Source: Nocardioides speluncae
Lineage (GTDB): Bacteria > Actinomycetota > Actinomycetes > Propionibacteriales > Nocardioidaceae
Direction of reading: 5' to 3'
Assembly: GCF_003121585.1 (NCBI RefSeq)
Contig: NZ_QEOO01000031.1
Span: 62,001-126,000 of the forward strand
DNA length: 64,000 bases
Made by a program: the position numbers and the translations under genes. Every line of letters starts with the position of its first letter. The first letter of the stretch is position 1. Below are positions 17,436 to 27,100 of this stretch, piece after piece. Under the pieces are notes generated by a model. It was not told the origin of the DNA. It saw only the letters and a program-made list of their open reading frames with translations, and did no database searches.

Positions 17436-18875
17436 CTAGCTCACGCACTTCTCGGTCCAGGCCGAGGCGAACGTGCCGCGGATCAGCTGGACCTGGATGC
17501 AGACCCGGTCGTCGGAGCGGACGGTGAGCTTCTTGCTGGAGGTCCGCTTGTCGTCGCCGGTGTCGGTACGGCGCCACCGCCAGCCGTCGCCCTGCTCGAG
17601 CGGGTCCGGCCAGCCCCACTTGAACGTGACCCTGTTGCCGCGCCGGGATCCGGTGACGACCGGCTGTCCCTCGGGCGCCTCGGGTGCGACGTCGATCGGG
17701 GTATGGCTGCTCTGGCCGGGCGAAGGGTTGTCGCCGGGGTCGTCGTCACCGCCCGCGGTCAGCCAGACGCCGACGCCGATCGCCGCGAGCGCGACCACGC
17801 CGACGACCGACCAGACCACGGTCGAGGTGCGGACCGGTGTCGGCGGCGCTTCGGGCGGCGCCGTGGCCGGGGGCGCGGTGGTCGCCACCGCGCCACCGCG
17901 CGGGCCGGACGCGTGCACCACCGAGATCGGCTTGAAGTGGGTGGCGTCCGGGTCGGGTGCGCCAGGCTCGCCGAGCGGAGCGCCGGACTGCGCGAGTCCG
18001 GGGCTGTCGCCCTCGACCGCGATCGCCGTACGCGGGTAGTTCTGCTGGGCCTCGATCCGCTGCAGCGCCCGCGCCAGCTCGAGTGCGGACTGAGGACGGT
18101 GTGACGGGTCCTTGGCCATCGCCTGCTGCAGCAGCCGGTCCAGCGTTGGCGGTACGTCGGCGCGCTGGGTCGGCGGCGGCGCGGCATGCAGGATCCGGGC
18201 GGTCAGGCCGCGGGAGCTGTTGTCGCCGTTGGGTACGGCGAACGGCGACCGCCCCATCAGCAGGTTCCAGATCGTGGCCCCGAGCGAGTAGACGTCGGAG
18301 GCCACCGAGCCGTTGGAGCGGCCGTCGAGCAGCTCCGGCGGCGACCACGGGTAGGAGATCCGCACCTCGTGGTCGCTCTCGACCTCGTGCATGTGGCCGG
18401 CGATGCCGAAGTCGGTGAGCGCCGGCTCGTTGTAGGTCGTGACCAGGACGTTCGAGGGCTTGATGTCGCGGTGCAGGATGCCGGAGCGGTGCGCGGTCTC
18501 GATGGCGCTGGCGAGCTTGATGCCAGTGCTGATCGCGTCCACCACCGACATCGGCGCCGTACGCACTCGGGCACCGAGGTCCGGCGGTGGGCAGTAGCGC
18601 ATCACCAGGTACGGCCGGGCCGCCCTGCCGGGCTCGTCGGTCATCCCGGCGGTGATCACGCTGACGATGTAGGGGTGGTCGGCCAGCCGCGCCATCGCGT
18701 TGGCCTCGCTGGTGAACAGCTGCTTCTCGCGCTCGTTGAGGGGTACGTCGGGGCGCACCACCTTGACCGCGACCTTCTGGCGCGGCCACTCCTGCTCGTA
18801 GAGGTAAACCTCCGCGAACCCGCCGCTGCCGAGATGGTCGAGATAGGTGAAGCCGGGGATCTGCGGTCCACTCAT
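17436..18875 (-). CDS. Membrane-anchored Ser/Thr protein kinase (PknB-like)
   Basis: A 479-residue kinase. The glycine loop GSGGFAEVYLY is near residue 16, the catalytic Lys is in VAVKVV, the catalytic loop HRDIKPSNVL is near 133, DFG is in LTDFGIAG, and the PPE motif is in SPPELL. A Pro/Ala-rich linker is followed by one transmembrane helix (about 345-368) and a ~110-residue extracytoplasmic tail with two Cys (CIQVQL and EKCVS), which may form a disulfide. The start overlaps the upstream FHA gene by 4 bases. Its likely substrates are the neighbouring FHA proteins and envelope enzymes. The external ligand is unknown; the tail is not made of PASTA repeats. Confidence 0.94.
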   Translation of the reverse strand: MSGPQIPGFTYLDHLGSGGFAEVYLYEQEWPRQKVAVKVVRPDVPLNEREKQLFTSEANAMARLADHPYIVSVITAGMTDEPGRAARPYLVMRYCPPPDLGARVRTAPMSVVDAISTGIKLASAIETAHRSGILHRDIKPSNVLVTTYNEPALTDFGIAGHMHEVESDHEVRISYPWSPPELLDGRSNGSVASDVYSLGATIWNLLMGRSPFAVPNGDNSSRGLTARILHAAPPPTQRADVPPTLDRLLQQAMAKDPSHRPQSALELARALQRIEAQQNYPRTAIAVEGDSPGLAQSGAPLGEPGAPDPDATHFKPISVVHASGPRGGAVATTAPPATAPPEAPPTPVRTSTVVWSVVGVVALAAIGVGVWLTAGGDDDPGDNPSPGQSSHTPIDVAPEAPEGQPVVTGSRRGNRVTFKWGWPDPLEQGDGWRWRRTDTGDDKRTSSKKLTVRSDDRVCIQVQLIRGTFASAWTEKCVS

Positions 18876-20200
18876 GCATTTACCTCGAACACGATTTCGT
18901 ACACGTCTGCCAGGTCGACAGCATGCCCGGCCTCCAACACGTACGTCTCACCGGCCCTCAGCTTCTCCGGCGGCCGCCCCGGCACCTTCAGCGTCGTACC
19001 CCCGCGGGCGCCGAGGTCCTGCGCCATCACCAGCCAGCCGTCGAGCTCGATCGCGAGGTGCATCCGGGACAGGTACGACGAGTCCTGGGGCAGGTACACC
19101 AGGTGCGGCCACTCCTCGCCGCCCGGCATCGGCGCCGGCTTCCGCCCGAACACCACGCCCCGGTCCAGCGGTACCGTCTCGCCGGTCGGCAGGATCAGCC
19201 CGCCCAGCCGCGGCCGGGGCAGCCGCTGCGGCTCCTGCGGCGGGACCGGCGCGTTGCAGGTGCGGCAGTTCGGCGTGTACGCCGGCGTCACGTGGCCGCG
19301 CGGACAGTGCACCGCCAGCACCGTCTCCCGGGTGTTGTGGCTGAGGTGGTCGACGTCCTCCGCCGGTTGAGGAGGTTGCTCTGCAACCGTCTCGAAACCA
19401 GCGGAAGGCCGATGCGTCGTCATCCCGTCGTGGTCGACATCCTCTGTCTGCGGGCGGACAAGGTGGGTGGTCATCCCGTCGTGATCCTCCGCCACCTCGC
19501 CCGGCACCTGGAGACCGACGGTCGAGCCGTCGTGGTCGAGTTGGTGCCGCTCGGGGCGAACGACGGTAGGGGAGCGCTGGTCGTCGCGCCGTACAGTGCT
19601 CGCCTGCTCCGCGCCGTCGGTTGAGGAGGTCGCGCTAGCGACCGTCTCGAAACCAGCGGACCCACCCACCACCCGGGTCGGCTCCTCGACAGGAGGGTCG
19701 GCGGTGAACACCGGCCGCTGGAACCCGGTGCGCGGCGGGACGGTGCTCGACGCGGCGAGGATCTCCGGCGGAATGCCGTCGATGATCCCGGGGATCACCG
19801 GCTTCTCAGCCGCCGGGGCCGCTGCCTGACGACTGGGCCGGATCTCCGCGAGCGCCGCCGGCACCACGCCGCCACCGAACGGCCGCAGCCCGCCGGTCGC
19901 CTCCTGCCCCACGCTCAAGTGGTACGCCGCGTCGTCGCCGCTCATCTGCCCGCCACTGCGCAGCACCGGCGGCTCGGCCTCGGGGGAGGTGTCGACGATG
20001 ACCAGCGGCGGCACGATGTTGCCGTAGTGTCCCGCGACGATGTCGGTCAGCGCCCGGCTCGTCCCCGGCCCACCCGTGACGACCGTCTGCCACAGCGCGT
20101 CGACCAGCGCATCCGGCGGCTCGACGCCGATGAGCAGCCAGTGGTCGCCCTGCCCGACCAGCAACCCTGGCCCAGCGGCGTACCACGCCCGTGCGCTCAC
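18872..20200 (-). CDS. FHA-domain protein with zinc ribbon and repeat-derived linker
   Basis: 442 residues from a GTG start at 20200. The N-terminal ~110 residues (MSARAWYAAGPGLLVGQGDH) form a conserved module of uncertain fold. A long acidic linker follows, then a zinc-ribbon-like motif (CPRGHVTPAYTPNCRTC, about 303-319) and a C-terminal FHA domain (GVVFGRKP, LSRMHLAIELDGW). The linker contains two in-frame copies of the interspersed palindromic repeat, encoding AGFETVAEQPPQPAE and AGFETVASATSSTDG, plus two copies of DHDGMTTH. It overlaps the kinase gene by 4 bases, so kinase and phospho-Thr reader are translated together. It probably recruits phosphorylated partners. Confidence 0.88.
   Translation of the reverse strand: MSARAWYAAGPGLLVGQGDHWLLIGVEPPDALVDALWQTVVTGGPGTSRALTDIVAGHYGNIVPPLVIVDTSPEAEPPVLRSGGQMSGDDAAYHLSVGQEATGGLRPFGGGVVPAALAEIRPSRQAAAPAAEKPVIPGIIDGIPPEILAASSTVPPRTGFQRPVFTADPPVEEPTRVVGGSAGFETVASATSSTDGAEQASTVRRDDQRSPTVVRPERHQLDHDGSTVGLQVPGEVAEDHDGMTTHLVRPQTEDVDHDGMTTHRPSAGFETVAEQPPQPAEDVDHLSHNTRETVLAVHCPRGHVTPAYTPNCRTCNAPVPPQEPQRLPRPRLGGLILPTGETVPLDRGVVFGRKPAPMPGGEEWPHLVYLPQDSSYLSRMHLAIELDGWLVMAQDLGARGGTTLKVPGRPPEKLRAGETYVLEAGHAVDLADVYEIVFEVNA
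19365..19400. repeat. Interspersed ~36-bp palindromic repeat, in-frame copy in the FHA gene (1)
   Basis: GGTTGAGGAGGTTGC followed by a central CTCTGCAACC and GTCTCGAAACCA. It lies inside the FHA-protein coding region without breaking the frame. Read on the coding strand it encodes AGFETVAEQPPQPA, nearly the same peptide that the repeat gives in the PRTase fusion. Confidence 0.88.
19619..19655. repeat. Interspersed ~36-bp palindromic repeat, in-frame copy in the FHA gene (2)
   Basis: GGTTGAGGAGGTCGCGCTAG followed by CGACCGTCTCGAAACCA, in the same orientation as the copy 254 bases away. It is one base longer in the centre, so the second half is read in a different frame (SATSSTD instead of EQPPQP), yet the gene stays open. 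Confidence 0.87.
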
Positions 20201-20347
20201 GCAGCCCCCTTCCCGAGCCTGGATCAGCGGTCAGTGCACCCAGACCCATTGTTGCGCGCCTCCACGCGCCGTGCAGAAGGACCGCATCCCGCGATGATGG
20301 TCTAGACCAGTCGCACCGCGTTCGCGCAGGTCAGGCCCAGGATTCTG

Positions 20348-20368
20348 CAACTTGCTGCAACCAAGTTG
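20348..20368. promoter_or_regulatory. Inverted repeat upstream of the toxin island
   Basis: CAACTTG (20348-20354) and CAAGTTG (20362-20368) form 7-bp arms around CTGCAAC, and TGCAAC is also directly repeated (20346 and 20356). It sits in the 255-base divergent region between the FHA gene and the LamG-like gene, about 90 bases upstream of the latter's start. An operator is plausible but no −35/−10 pair is clear. Confidence 0.35.
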
Positions 20369-20455
20369 TGCCCGCGCGCACTTTGGGTGAAGATCAGCCC
20401 GCTTTGTTCTCGGGATGTCGTGGTTGTTCAGATCCGTTCTGCATACGGGGGACCT

Positions 20456-23400
20456 GTGAGATCCATTCCTGCACGCGCGCTCATCCTCCTTCTCGCGGCG
20501 CCTGTCGTCGTCACCGCGACTCAGGTCTCAGGCGATCTACCAGAGGTCGCGACCGCGTCCTCGCACACTCCACCGGCCGCTGAGCCGAATGCATATGCCG
20601 AGGCGGCGGCCTCCGGAGAACCGGTTGAGATGGCCGGCCAGCGCGGGATCTACTCGCGGGTGTTCGCTGAGCCCGATGGGACCACTAGGCACGATCTGTC
20701 GAGCGCGCCGCTGTATGGGCGCGACCATGATGGTCGACTGGTTCCGGTGGACACCACGCTGGTGGCGACCTCGGACGGGGTGAGGCCGCGGGCGACGGCG
20801 ACGGGCGTGGTCTTCCCCACCGGATCGACGACGACTGACTCCTTGCGCTTGCGCTTGCGCGACGGCGACGCCGAGTTGAAGTTGGGTCTGCCTGGCAGGT
20901 TGACCACTCCGGTCCTCGATGGCGCGACGGCGACCTATCGGGATGTTTTCCCGGGCGTGGATCTGAAGCTGACTGCGACACCGGAAGGCATGCAGCAGGT
21001 GTACGTGGTGAGGACGCGTGCGGCGGCTCGCTCGGGTGTGATGGAGCGGCTTGACTTCTCTCTGGACTCTCGTGGTGGGCGTCTGATCGGGCGGCCGGGT
21101 GCGGCAACTGTATTTCTCGATGACAAGGGGAACGAGAGCCTGGCGTCTGGTTCGGCGGTGATGTGGGATTCGTTTGCGGCTGCCGGGTCGGACGAACCGA
21201 CGAAGACGCCACGGATGCCGTTGAAGAGTGTCGAGGACGCCTTCGGACCGGACGGCGGATATGCCGAGCACGCGGCCCCTTCGGAGGGTGACCGGGTGAA
21301 AGTGATGGGTGTGGCCGTTACCGATGACCGGCTACGCATCACGCCGGTTGCGGCGATGTTGAACGACCCAGCGACTGTGTTCCCGCTGTATGTCGACCCG
21401 TTCTTCGCGTTGCCGGATCAGGAGCGTTTGATGGTCCGCTCGCCGCACGATGGTGGCCCCGAGTGGAAGGACTGGGCCTTCACGACGAATGAGGGTGTCG
21501 GGCTCTGCCCCACGTCGTACTCGACCGAGTGCACCGGCAACTACCGGAAGCGACTCTTCTTCGAGTTCGGCAAGGGCACCTCGGCCCTGGGTGATGGTCA
21601 TCAGGTGCTGAAGGCGGAGTTCCGAGTGCACCAGACGCACCACGCGTCTTGCGGGAGCTACACGATGTTGGTGAACCAGGCGAACCCGATATCGACCTCC
21701 ACAACGTGGCCAGGGTCGGGTTTCGTGCGTGAGCTCGCGTCGCCATCCTGGGGTGGGTGCACGAATCCGGATCGCGAAGTTGCGACGGAGGCGCTCCGGT
21801 GGCAGGTGCAGCGGCTGACCAACGGCGACCTGCCTCGGCTGACGATCGGCCTGCAGGCCGCGGACGAGACCAACCAGCTGGCGTGGAAGCGATTCGAGCC
21901 GGATGCGGTGATTAGCGTCTACACAGCGTTGAAACCGGACGTCCCGTCAGGCTTGAAGGTCGGCGACACGTTCAAGGGCTGTGGCGCAGACGCGGCCAAC
22001 GCTTGGTACGTCAACAGCCAGACGCCACCGGTCGCGGCGACCCCGAAGACGGTCGCGAGCGACCCCGCTGGCGTGAACTGGCTGCGCGAGTTGAAGGTGC
22101 AGTTCCAGGTGGAGTCTCATTTGGAGGACGGTCAGCCCGGCTACTACCTGAAGTACGACCGAACCCACAGAGATCAGTGGAGTCAGGACGGCGGCCCGAT
22201 CACCTACTGGCCCACCGATGACCAGAAGCTGTCGACGACGGTGCATCACCGGGTGCGGGCCCGCACGTTGTCGCACTACGACAACGAAGGGGGTGAGGGG
22301 ACGCTGTATTCGGGGTGGACGGGCTGGTGCTATTTCCGCATTGATCCGGACCGGCCTCTTCCGCCGATCATCGAGCCTGCGAACGACTACACGGCCCAGA
22401 ACTATCCCCCCGAGGTGGAGGGTCAGCCGAGGCATTGGGGTGGCGGTATCGGCATGACCGCTTACCTGAAGTATCGCCACGACGATGGTGATAACGATCC
22501 GAACCTGCGTGAGGAGGTCCCTTTCGTGGCCAGTATCGACCAGGCGCCGGCCGGTACCGGCCTGATCGAGTATGAAAAGAGCAGCGTGGTCACGCCGGAC
22601 GATATCGGTCCCCACACCCTCAAGGTGCATGCCTATGACAGGTGGGACCGGGGTTCGAACCCCGCCTACTACACCTTCTTCGTGAAGGGTAAGCCGAGCG
22701 TTGCGCTGTGGCACGTGACCCGTGATGGCAGCACCGCGTCGTTGGCGAACACCGCACAGGGGGTCCGGCCCGGCGAGGAGGAGGTAGCCGGTCCACTGGA
22801 GCTGTCGGGTGCGACGGTGACCGGCAGCAGCCGCGGACCGCTTGGACGGCGCGGGTACACCTTCACGGACGGCGGCTGGCGTGACGAGGCCGTGGAGTTC
22901 GCCACCGGCGGCGCTCATGCCTTCCACGGCGATCCAGTCGTCGACACAAGCGGGTCGTTCACGTTCTCGACCTGGGCATGGCTGGACAACAAAGCCAACA
23001 ACAGGATCGTGCTTTCACAGCGGTCCCCAGACGGCAAGCGGGGAATCGCCCTCCTGTACCGCGCCTCGACCGGCAAATGGGCGGTCAGCCACGGATACGA
23101 CGAGGCTGGCACACAGCGGTGGTTGTCACTGGAGTCACCGGAGCCGGTCACGACTCGTGTGTGGACCCACTTGGCCGTGTCTTACGACGACGCCAGCAAC
23201 CGACTGACCTTGGTCGTCAACGGTCGGCGCACGCCTTATCCGGCGGCGCTGACGGTCGCCCAGGAGCCGACCTACGAAACTGGGCCCTTCCAGTTGGGCA
23301 CGGTGACGGGCACCCCGACCGACCAGACGTTCCGCGGCATGTTGGATGAGGTCGAGGTCTGGGACCGCTCGATCAGCCAGTACGAGGTGACCCGTCAGGC

Positions 23401-24127
23401 GTTGTTCGGCGACGGCTTCGCGTCGGACTCCACCACGCAGCCGCATCTGGCCCAGGTCGCCGACTGGCAGCTTCCGACATCCACGGCGCTTCCGGACCGC
23501 TCGGCATACGCGCGGGCAGCGTTGACACCAACCCGCGTGGCACAGATTGACAGCGAGGCAGGCGTGGTTCGGCTCAGTGGCGTCGATGAGGCACTCATCG
23601 GGCCAGGTCCAGTGATAGACGAGACGAGTCCGTTCACCTTGTCGGCGGACTTCGCCATCGAAAGCGCCAACCTTTCGCCTGGGCAGCGGGTCCGCGTGGC
23701 GGGCCAGCGCCTCGCCGCTGGAAGCGACCTGTCGAGCTGGGCCCTGTGGTACAAGTACGCCGGAGTTGACGCCCTCGGCAATCGGCGCGGTGAATGGGTG
23801 CTAGCGCGTACCGATGCTGATGGGACGGAGCAGACGACGTTCCACGACGCGCCGCCACCTGTCGGAGAGGTGCGGCTGAACGCGGTGTACCGCCCGACGG
23901 AAACCGACCTTCTCGCCGACCCGGACGAGATGAAGGTGTGCCTCCACCTAGGCACGACCCAGCTCCGATGCATTGAGCAGTTCCCGGCGCCATCTCAAGG
24001 CGCGGGCGAGATCGCGGTCGGCAAGGCACCGTCGGGTGCTGGCTGGACCGACTGGATGACTGGAAACCTGCGGCGTTTTCGGGTGTTCGCTGGAGCGGCG
24101 ACGCGCGAGCAGATGGCGGGGTTCTGA
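20456..24127 (+). CDS. Secreted LamG-like protein paired with an RHS toxin
   Basis: 1223 residues from the GTG at 20456, which follows GGGGG and gives a good signal peptide (VRSIPARALILLLAAPVVVT). The earlier in-frame ATG at 20366 places charged residues before it. The N-terminal third resembles a beta-rich scaffold seen ahead of actinobacterial RHS toxins (VVFPTGSTTTDSLRLRL, VFPGVDLKLTATPEGMQQVY). The middle carries a DNRLRE-like domain with Cys pairs. Residues ~820-960 form a LamG jelly-roll (FTFSTWAWLDNKANNRIVLS), and the C-terminus is a second jelly-roll-like region. It lies 2 bases ahead of the RHS gene. It probably displays or helps export the toxin. Confidence 0.85.
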   Translation: MRSIPARALILLLAAPVVVTATQVSGDLPEVATASSHTPPAAEPNAYAEAAASGEPVEMAGQRGIYSRVFAEPDGTTRHDLSSAPLYGRDHDGRLVPVDTTLVATSDGVRPRATATGVVFPTGSTTTDSLRLRLRDGDAELKLGLPGRLTTPVLDGATATYRDVFPGVDLKLTATPEGMQQVYVVRTRAAARSGVMERLDFSLDSRGGRLIGRPGAATVFLDDKGNESLASGSAVMWDSFAAAGSDEPTKTPRMPLKSVEDAFGPDGGYAEHAAPSEGDRVKVMGVAVTDDRLRITPVAAMLNDPATVFPLYVDPFFALPDQERLMVRSPHDGGPEWKDWAFTTNEGVGLCPTSYSTECTGNYRKRLFFEFGKGTSALGDGHQVLKAEFRVHQTHHASCGSYTMLVNQANPISTSTTWPGSGFVRELASPSWGGCTNPDREVATEALRWQVQRLTNGDLPRLTIGLQAADETNQLAWKRFEPDAVISVYTALKPDVPSGLKVGDTFKGCGADAANAWYVNSQTPPVAATPKTVASDPAGVNWLRELKVQFQVESHLEDGQPGYYLKYDRTHRDQWSQDGGPITYWPTDDQKLSTTVHHRVRARTLSHYDNEGGEGTLYSGWTGWCYFRIDPDRPLPPIIEPANDYTAQNYPPEVEGQPRHWGGGIGMTAYLKYRHDDGDNDPNLREEVPFVASIDQAPAGTGLIEYEKSSVVTPDDIGPHTLKVHAYDRWDRGSNPAYYTFFVKGKPSVALWHVTRDGSTASLANTAQGVRPGEEEVAGPLELSGATVTGSSRGPLGRRGYTFTDGGWRDEAVEFATGGAHAFHGDPVVDTSGSFTFSTWAWLDNKANNRIVLSQRSPDGKRGIALLYRASTGKWAVSHGYDEAGTQRWLSLESPEPVTTRVWTHLAVSYDDASNRLTLVVNGRRTPYPAALTVAQEPTYETGPFQLGTVTGTPTDQTFRGMLDEVEVWDRSISQYEVTRQALFGDGFASDSTTQPHLAQVADWQLPTSTALPDRSAYARAALTPTRVAQIDSEAGVVRLSGVDEALIGPGPVIDETSPFTLSADFAIESANLSPGQRVRVAGQRLAAGSDLSSWALWYKYAGVDALGNRRGEWVLARTDADGTEQTTFHDAPPPVGEVRLNAVYRPTETDLLADPDEMKVCLHLGTTQLRCIEQFPAPSQGAGEIAVGKAPSGAGWTDWMTGNLRRFRVFAGAATREQMAGF

Positions 24128-24129
24128 CG

Positions 24130-27100
24130 ATGCGGATGGTGCGGCAATTCGTGCGAGTGAGGGAGATCCTGGTGTATCCCGTTTCAGCGTCACGGTCTCG
24201 AGGTGTGGTCGCGTTGACCACGTTGGCAGTGCTGGCCGGCGTGATCCTTGCGGGTGGCACTCTGCCCCAGCACGCAGCGGCTGAGCCGGGCTGGAAGACG
24301 CCTCAACCAGCACCAAAGAGCCCATCGACGGTGAAGCCTGTGCCTTCGGAGCGGGGAGCCGCCGAGGCGGCGAAGGCGCGCCAAGCCTGGGAGCAGCTGC
24401 AGGAGAATGGCCGTCGCTCGCTTCTCGCGCAGGAGACAGCCAACCGCGTCGGTAGCAAGGCGCTTGAGGGAGAGCGCGCGGACGAAGCAATGCAGGGCGA
24501 GTCCAGCGTCACGGAGGACGGCGACGCCGCCAAGCCAGGCGGTGACTACACGGCGACGCCGCTGTCGGCGTCATCGTCGTGGACCGGCGGCGGTTCCTCA
24601 GGTTCCTTCACCTGGTCATACGACTTCAGGATGCCACCGCCCGCCGCAGGACCGGTGCCTAGCCTCGGCGTTCACTACGATTCCGGCTCGGTGGACGGGC
24701 GGACGTTCGCTTCGAACAATCAACCGGGTCCGATCGGTGAGGGATTCTCGCTGACCGAGTCGTACGTCGAGCGTAGCTTCATCTCCTGCAAGGCCGTCGG
24801 CGTCGAGCAGAAGTATGACCAGTGCTGGCGTGGAGAGCGCCTCCGGCTCGTGCTGAACGGAAACGCGACCGACCTCATCCCGGTCTCGGCGAACGAGTTC
24901 AGGTTGCGAGCTAACGACGGGTCGAAGGTAACGCGGCTGTTCGATGCCGAGAACGGCGACAACAACGGCGAGCACTGGCGTCTGGTCACCACCGACGGCA
25001 CCGAGTACGTCTTCGGCATGGAGCGCCTCCCGGGCTGGACGACCGGACAGCCTGTTACAGAGTCAGTGTGGACCGTGCCGGTCTTCTCGCGCGATGGCGA
25101 TCCGGCGCAGGCGACTGCTTGCAAGAAGGAGCCCTTCGCCGAGTCTTGGTGTCAGCAGGCATGGCGCTGGAACCTCGACCTAGTCTCCGACACGAGCAGC
25201 AACGCCTCCACGTACTGGTACGTCGGCGAGGAGAACCGGTACGCCAGGGGTGGCAACCCTGACCATGGCACTTCCTATGACCGCGGGGGATATCTGACCA
25301 GGATTGACTACGGTCTACGCCGCGGCAGCCTGTTCGACGCAGACGGTCTGGCGCAGGCCCCGCAGCGGGTGAGGTTGACCTATGCGGAACGCTGTCTGGC
25401 CGCAGACTGCTCCGAGCTCAACGGGACCACCAAGGCAAAGTGGCCGGACGTTCCCTACGCGTCGATCTGCAAGCCCGGTGACCGCTGCGAGGACGATCCG
25501 GCACCTACCTTCTTCTCACGCAAGCGCCTCGTCTCAGTGACCACTGGCGTCGACAACGGCGCGGGCTACCGCGACGTCGATGAATGGACTCTCGACCACA
25601 TCTGGTTCAACCCCGGCGAGGTCTCCACCGGCCCGGGCGACGTGGCAGACCAGGTGCTCTGGCCGACCGTCATCCAGCACAAGGGCGTGGCTGGTCCGAC
25701 ACCCATCGCGAAGCGCGCGGTGAAGCTCATGCCGACCAGCGACCCGATGGCCAACCGGGTCGACAAAACAGGAGATGGGATCGCCCCGTTCCTTCGACCG
25801 CGGCTCGGTTCGATTGTCTCGGAGACCGGTGGCATCACGACTGTGGACTACTCCACGCGTGATTGTGCCCACGATGACCTGCCCACCTCAGCCGCCACCA
25901 ACACCCGCCGTTGTTTTCCAGTGTGGTGGGCGGCATTCGGCCCGGACCCAAAGAAGGACTGGTTCCACAAGTACGTGGTCGCCGGGGTGATGGAGATCGA
26001 TCCGACCGGCAATGACGAGGCGGTCATCACTCACTACAAGTACGGTACGACCTGCACGGACGGTCGTACCCCTCCGTGTGGCGCGGCGTGGCGGTACGAC
26101 GACAACCCGATGCTTCCCAACGCGCACCGCACGTGGTCGCAGTGGCGCGGCTACGAGAGGGTCACGACGCTGCGTGGCAACAACGCCAGTGACACCCAGT
26201 CGATGTCGACGACGGTGTATCTGCGCGGCATGGATGGGAATCGCCAGGCTGATGGGTCCACAAAGTCCGAGCAGGTGAGCGGCATCACCGCGTCCTCGAT
26301 CACCGATCGCGATGAGTGGGCTGGACGAGCTCGCGAAAAAGTCGTATATACCGGCACGATCAACGGCAGCCCGGGCGCCCAGGTATCGGGCACGATCTGG
26401 GAACCGTGGACTCGGGACGAGGAGGACCTTGTCTCATACACGTTCCCCGGCGGGCAGATCGATGGCAAGGACGCCGACCCGGTCACCATCACCGCCCACA
26501 TGGTCCGCGAGCGAGGAACCACCAAACGCACCCGTGTGACCGGAACGGCGGGGACCTACGACCGCTCGACCACACAGCGCGTCACCGACTACGACGGCTA
26601 CGGCATGCCGGTCAAGACCGTGTCGTACGCCACCCCTAATGACGACGCGCCAGGCACGACGACGGATCACACCTGCACCCTCACCTGGTACGCCCGCAAC
26701 CCCGACAAACCCGAGGACAACCTGGTTGGCCTTGTCGCGCGGCAGCAGACGCTCGCCACGAGCTGTGCAGACGCGGACCAGGCGCCGTTGCCGCCGGATG
26801 CAACCGAGCCGAAGGACGTGGTCAGCGACCAGATGTTCTTGTACGTCGAGGGCGCCACCTGGAACAGCCAAGAACCGACCAAGAGCCTGGCGGTCGGCGT
26901 ACTTCGGGCGAAGGGGTACACCGGCCGCGCGCCGATCGTGCACCGGCTGTCGACATCGGTGTATGACGCGCTCGGACGACCTACCGCGGTCACAGCGAAG
27001 GGTGCAACAACCACCACTAAGTACACCCCTGAGGGCGCCGGCGTGCCCACCAGGGTCGAGGTCACCAACGATCTCGAGCAGACGATCACTAGCGTCTTCG

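Noticed and set aside
22645..22665. T-arm-like GGGGTTCGAACCCC suggesting a tRNA or an attachment site
   Set aside because: It lies inside the LamG-like gene reading frame, and no D-arm, anticodon arm or acceptor stem can be built around it.
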